From contig OZ234494.1 in NCBI GenBank assembly GCA_965153455.1, positions 6,324,001 to 6,388,000 on the forward strand: DNA of 64,000 bases, read 5' to 3'. The DNA comes from Sphagnum compactum (taxonomy: Eukaryota; Bryophyta; Sphagnopsida; Sphagnales). Of the stretch, positions 59,346 through 64,000 are shown piece by piece; positions within the stretch are counted from its first letter, which is position 1; every line of letters starts with the position of its first letter. The notes beneath the pieces were generated by a model. It searched no databases, was not told the DNA's origin, and worked only from the letters and a program-made list of their open reading frames with translations. The translations under genes were made by a program, and so were the position numbers.

Positions 59346-60885
59346 CTCTTAAACCTTAAACCCTTCCACCCCCGTTTGCTTTGGTTATTCATTAAAACAA
59401 GGCAAGCACGCTTTAATGTGACCGTAAGCAAGTAGTCCAACCTTTGCTTGTAACCTTGCCTCCCATTGTGCTAAAGTAAACGTTGAAAATCTTATAATTG
59501 GAATGATCTCTAGCCCTTGTGCATCCCAGGAAGCTTGAAGATGTTCATGCAAATGCTACCATGCTTCCTTAACAACTATTGTAAACCAATTGTATTCAAA
59601 ATCTGCTCTTGCACTTCTGGTAGCTACACGTTGAGCTACCTATTCATCTATAGTGAAATAAGTTGCAACCCTTATCTTTTAACCCTTATTTTCCTCCCTT
59701 TCCTTGCGACATGTTTCCCTAATTACTTTTGCACATGCCTTCTCCATAGAGTTCTTACGCATAATTGTTAGGTATTCAGAATTGATCATGACATGAGACT
59801 ACAAGTAGTTCACTAATGGCTCCTTTTCTCTGGTCTATTTTGTTGGTAGATGAAGGAGCAACAACAACTGGTGCATTCTCATGGTATATTGAGTCAGGTT
59901 CAAAGAAATTTGTTCTTCTTGCACTTGCTCACTAAGGTTGTCTATATTTACTATTAAATGTGCACGACCCCACCCCTAAACCAAACCCTCAAACCTTTAT
60001 AAATGTTCCATAAACACCCATTATCAAATCGTGACAAATCTACAAAGTGAAAAAATGTGCTCAAATTTGACAAATTGCAAAAAAATTTGTAAATCCATTA
60101 AAAAAAACACCCATCTCTGAACGGCCAAACTAGCACCACACACATGAGTATCTTTTTTGGGTCAAGCAAGCATGCACAACTATTCATCTTATACAGTTAG
60201 CACACACCATAATCCATAGTAAAGGCACTCAATTTTTAAAAAAAATCATTTTGGAACTACCCCCTTCACCAATCATAGAAGAGGCCCCATGAATAGTAGA
60301 GGCCAAAAATTCGAACACTAGAAATTTTCGCCGAACATTTGGTAATAGGTACATTGGTGAATGACAAACAGATATTGATTGTCCCCTCTCCGGGTGTTCA
60401 CCCACTGGCCCCTGAACGGCTAAGGGCTGCTCTACCCTAGGACATCTAGGTTTACAATGGATTTTATTTTTTTTCAAATTTCAGGCATTTTTACAAGCCT
60501 ATTTGTATGTGGGATAAACAGGACATCTATGTTGACAAGGGATTCTTTTTTTCTCAAATTTCGGAGGTTGCATCATTGGCTAATGTCCCAAGAGGGATTT
60601 AACATTACATGGTTACTAGTTTTTAAACTAGTTTTAAAAACTGCTACCAAACTAAATTTGGCAAAATAAATCCCCCCCCCCCCAAAAAAGAAAATCTTGA
60701 AATTTGGTGGATTTTTTAAAGCAGGAATATTGCAACAAATAATTCCCTTTTATTTTACTTTTGTGCATTTTGGCTAAACTTCATATTAAAAGAACGCTGA
60801 TGTCGACTTTGTTTTTTATGCTATCAGTGTCCATTTTAATATGAATCAACCATTTTCTTTAAAAAATCAATTATGGCTTGTAAAA
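59346..60885. other. Intergenic, no gene
   Basis: Nothing coding. A C-run lies at about 60,671-60,682. The short repeat described at 57.3 kb recurs at about 60,470-60,560 with its flank (TGTTGACAAGGGATT). Confidence 0.4.
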
Positions 60886-60887
60886 GG

Positions 60888-61060
60888 CAAGCCCATGGTG
60901 CGAAAACTGGTTATGCTTTGGAACAGGCCTTGGAAGAGCCCATCTGTGGTGAGAAAACCGGTTAACATTTGGAATAGGCCGTGGCTCTTCTGGGGAAGAA
61001 GAGCCCGTGATGAAAAAACCGATTTTACATTGGAACAGGCCTTGGAAAATCCCGTTATAA
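60888..61060 (+). repeat. Short repeat upstream of FLOE, 47-64 bp units
   Basis: Three copies of GCCC(A/G)T, GTG(C/A)GAAAAC(T/C)GGTTA and TTGGAA(C/T)AGGCC(T/G)TGG start at 60891, 60938 and 61002. The third is offset by a 17-bp insertion. They lie 540-700 bp before the FLOE start codon. Confidence 0.8.
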
Positions 61061-61221
61061 CCCAACGGAACGTCACCTCACCTCACCTTGCCTTTCTCGC
61101 CGTGTTCCTGGTTGGAACGGCAGGGCCTATTCCACATTACGTAAAATTCAGCAAACCGTTCGAGAGTATTTGCTTTTTCTGCCAAGGATTAAGTAAAAGG
61201 GGTCTGCAAAGAAAGGACGGA

Positions 61222-61324
61222 GCCATCTTTTTCCTTTACCTTACTTTTCCCTCACTTCACCTTTCTTTTCTCTTTTCTTCTTCTTTTTCTTTTCTTTTCT
61301 TTCCTTTCCTTTCTCTTCCCCCGA
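61222..61324 (+). promoter_or_regulatory. Pyrimidine-rich tract in the FLOE promoter or leader
   Basis: About 100 bases are almost purely C and T on the plus strand, 280-380 bp before the start codon. CT-rich tracts near transcription starts are common in plant promoters. The role here is inferred. Confidence 0.45.
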
Positions 61325-61597
61325 AGCTTTGATTAAGCTCCGACAGTGCCGCGAAGCTTTCCCAGAGCAAAAGAAGAAGAGAACAAAAGGCTGTTTGTTG
61401 GTGCGCTTGTTGTTGCGATTTGTGTGTGCTTGCTTTCGATGGATCTCGGTTGAAAGATCGCAGTTTCTTTTGAATCCTTTTTTTCGTTTGTGTCTCGTTT
61501 GTTTGTACGCGATTTGTGAATTTTTAGATTTTACTGTTTTTGGGTTCTTTTTTGTTCTTTTTTTTGGTGGGGCGGGGTTAGCTTTGGTTTTGAGGAG

Positions 61598-64000
61598 ATG
61601 GAGAATTTGGGGAAGTCGTCCACGAGCATGGAAGAGTCCTTGTTCGATTTCATGCACGCGGAACATGCTCCCAGTAGTAGTAATAAGGGCGGTGGTACTA
61701 CAACACACGGCTACAAGAGTGCGGTCGCGGGACCTGTGTTTGATTTCGGAAACGATGATTTGCTTCCGAGTTTTGAGTTTCAGCCTGCCGCGGAGGCCAG
61801 CAAGTCGACGACGACGCAGCAGGTGGACGACCGTACTCGCCGCAATTTGTCCCCGTCTCCCCTTGTAAGCTAACCCGTTGCTTTCTTCTTCTCTTCCTTA
61901 GAAACCGAGGGTTATAAACATATCACAAACATGTCATAATTGTTTGCTATGTTACTCAATTTGGACCTGATTCAGCTTCCCTTCCTCGGGGGTAAGGGGG
62001 GGACTCTTTGAGGCTTGAGATGACTTCGCCCGGCATTTTTTTCTCCCGCTCTCTCTCCCTTCTATCCTTGTTCTGAAAGAATGGACGCATTGTAGGACCG
62101 GTAGTGTCGGGGGGGAGGGTGTGATTTGTTATGTGTGTGTGTATGTGTGTGTATACTTAAGGGTTTCAATCCATTTCTTATGTTACAGACTCGGGGTCTT
62201 GCTAAATAGTAGCACCTTGCTGTATAAATGTTGTTGAATTCTGAAGTTTTGATATACAATTTTATATTGTTTGTTTTTCATTTGTGTGACCTATGGCACC
62301 ATTGACTGATGTGAGAACAACTGTTGTTCTCTAACCTAGACATGTTGATCCCATGAGGAATGTTTCACATTATTAGGTCGAGATTCACAAGAGAAGTTGA
62401 ACTTGAAAATTTGTCAAGAAAGAAAGACCTCTGTTCATGATTGAAATGGTCTGAATTTCGGTTCTGAATCTCTTTCTACGTAGATGCTTCTGATGAATTC
62501 TTGAACATTTTTCTCTGATGTGAAGCGACCAAAGTGGAACAATCCATCACATGATCAATCAGGACACCCTGCAGGGAGGGAATCTGTTGAATGGGCCACA
62601 GTGGTGGCAACAGTGGAGCGGACGATGAAGAAGTATGCAGACAACCTGTTGCATGTGTTGGAGGGCATGAGTGGTCGTCTCTCTCAGTTGGAGTTCAATA
62701 GCCAGCGCATTGAATACACAGTGGGGAAACTCAAGGTTGAGTCAGCTGACCATCATGGTGCAGCTGATGGCAAGCTGAGATCCTTAGAGAACATGGTCAA
62801 AGAGGTAACTTTTTGACCCACTCTCAGGAGCCATGGAGACAGTGGGGAACTCATAGCATCTAGTCACTGCTATTTGTGATGAAAGGTGATGGTCTGGCAC
62901 TTTGTGAACAACACTAATAAGGTTATGACAACAGTCTTTTGTCATATTCTGGATTCACAAACAGAATGGTTTACCTTCAGAATGTTGTTGAGTTTTCTCT
63001 GCAATCGCATAGATATGTATGTCTGTCCTCCTCTTGCTATGCATTCTAATAGTGTATTTCTACAGACACAGCCCTCTGAAATATATCATTATCAGACATG
63101 TCATCCTTACAGGGAGGTTCATGTTGGCTATCTCAGAAAATAAATGGCTTTTGCCAAGAATATGACTAAATGAGTATCATGCATGAGTTGAGGCTATTTT
63201 CCAGTTCCTACTGTGTAACTTGCATTAATTTTTTGAATTGGGAAATTGTGATGACTGATCCAGCCATATAGACACATACACTATGACATCCTAATCCTGT
63301 GATTTTACTGTGATAAGAGTCATATTCACAGGTAACATTTATGTCTTGGTCTTCTTGGTCTTATGCATGTGTCATGTCCAACACAGACTTACAACTGCAA
63401 GAACGCACCCATAATTGTTGTGATTGCTTGAAGAGTGTAGTTTGGTCCACATTATTGGTCCAGAGGTACTTGGTGTTAGTGTAGCATCACCAAATGATGT
63501 AAATCTCAAATATGAGTTAATCAGTAACATCATAATTGGTAGGGCCAAATTGCTGCATTGTGAGTTAGCAGATTCTGAGGAGAGAAGGTTTTCAATTGGC
63601 AGGTACAGCGAGGTGTGCAGGTCTTGCGTGATAAGCAGGGGATTGTAGAGGAACAACTGAAGCTTGCCAAGCTTCAGCATGATGGTAAAATGGAGGCACC
63701 TGTGAGCTCAGCTGCACCTGTCCAAACTGTTGTTGAGGTGCAACCCCCAGCTCCCAAGCAAGTGGAGACTACATTTACCCTTGATCCACCTTCTTCAGGA
63801 CAGCAGATTGATCCTGCTGTGTACCAACTTCCACAGTTACAGCATCAGCATCAACTGCGACTCCAGCAACAGCAGTTGCCAACTCAACATATGTCTCTGT
63901 CATCTACTCAGCAACAAATTCCTCAACGAATTTCTCAACAGATACACCAACAGCAACAGCAACCCCCATTGCAATCTCAGACCCAGCAACAAAATGTTGT
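61598..64000 (+). CDS. FLOE: FLOE-type DUF1421 protein, 5' part (cut by window end)
   Basis: Exons 61598-61864, 62526-62804 and 63603 onward are all in phase 0. The ATG starts MENLGKSSTSMEESLFDFMH and leads into a Ser/Asp-rich N-terminus with VFDFGNDDLLPSFEF. Exon 2 encodes the conserved coiled-coil block (VEWATVVATVERTMKKYADN, then LSQLEFNSQRIEY). Exon 3 begins VQRGVQVLRDKQGIVEEQLK, followed by a Gln/Pro/Ser-rich stretch that is still open at the window edge. This order, DS-rich, coiled coil, QPS-rich, fits the FLOE family; the DUF1421 domain would come next and is not visible. Arabidopsis FLOE1 forms hydration-dependent condensates in seeds. In a seedless plant a role in spore or desiccation biology is only a guess. 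Confidence 0.88.
62863..62943 (+). repeat. Dispersed repeat, copy in FLOE intron 2
   Basis: Partner of 9,152-9,230. It starts 59 bp after the splice donor of FLOE exon 2. Confidence 0.6.

Noticed and set aside
61329-61868. 179-codon ORF overlapping FLOE exon 1
   Set aside because: Out-of-frame shadow of the FLOE first exon plus the leader; the FLOE frame has the conserved sequence and splice donor.

Overview
This looks like nuclear DNA of a land plant, most likely a non-seed plant (bryophyte, lycophyte or fern; I cannot name the species). Four spliced plant genes are recognisable, with GT-AG introns of about 100 to 1,300 bp. One is a fusion of a SERAC1-like alpha/beta-hydrolase with NB-ARC and LRR, an immune-receptor architecture (HNL) described from liverworts and other early-diverging lineages and not typical of flowering plants. 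The wide gene-poor gaps are AT-rich and filled with tandem repeats, dispersed repeats and decayed transposon genes, as in a moderately large, repeat-rich genome.

Layout. 0-2.6 kb is upstream sequence. 2.6-8.65 kb (+) is a complete nine-exon PRAF gene (PH, seven-bladed RCC1, FYVE, BRX). 10.9-12.0 kb is a run of C-rich and triplet-rich repeats that includes a striking GC-rich array of perfect palindromes. 12.1-13.6 kb (+) is a broken C2H2 zinc-finger gene with one frameshift and one in-frame stop. 13.9-17.9 kb is a satellite region built on a GGTATTGCATTTAGGG core, in both orientations. 18-20.5 kb is mostly non-coding with two short minus-strand open segments. 20.6-21.6 kb (-) is a Cys-rich ORF resembling the N-terminal part of Helitron proteins. 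21.6-26.5 kb is very AT-rich repeat DNA. 27.5-29.1 kb (+) is a decayed gene of unknown family ending in a well-preserved GIY-YIG nuclease domain. 29.1-41 kb is dispersed and direct repeats without recognisable genes. 41.97-46.1 kb (+) is the five-exon HNL gene. 46.9-47.8 kb (-) is a Helitron Rep fragment carrying the YxxKYxxK motif. 48-51 kb is repeats. 51.3-54.9 kb (-) is an OTU-family deubiquitinase gene with one exon I could not close. 58-59.3 kb is a 150-bp minisatellite. 61.6 kb to the end (+) is the 5' part of a FLOE/DUF1421 gene, cut off by the window.

The four genes are unrelated housekeeping, trafficking, immune or hydration-sensor genes and form no operon-like unit. The unusual material lies between them: the palindrome array, the satellite with an embedded telomere-type heptamer, and the mobile-element relics, of which the GIY-YIG unit is the least explained. 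All exon boundaries were read by eye from splice consensus and family similarity.
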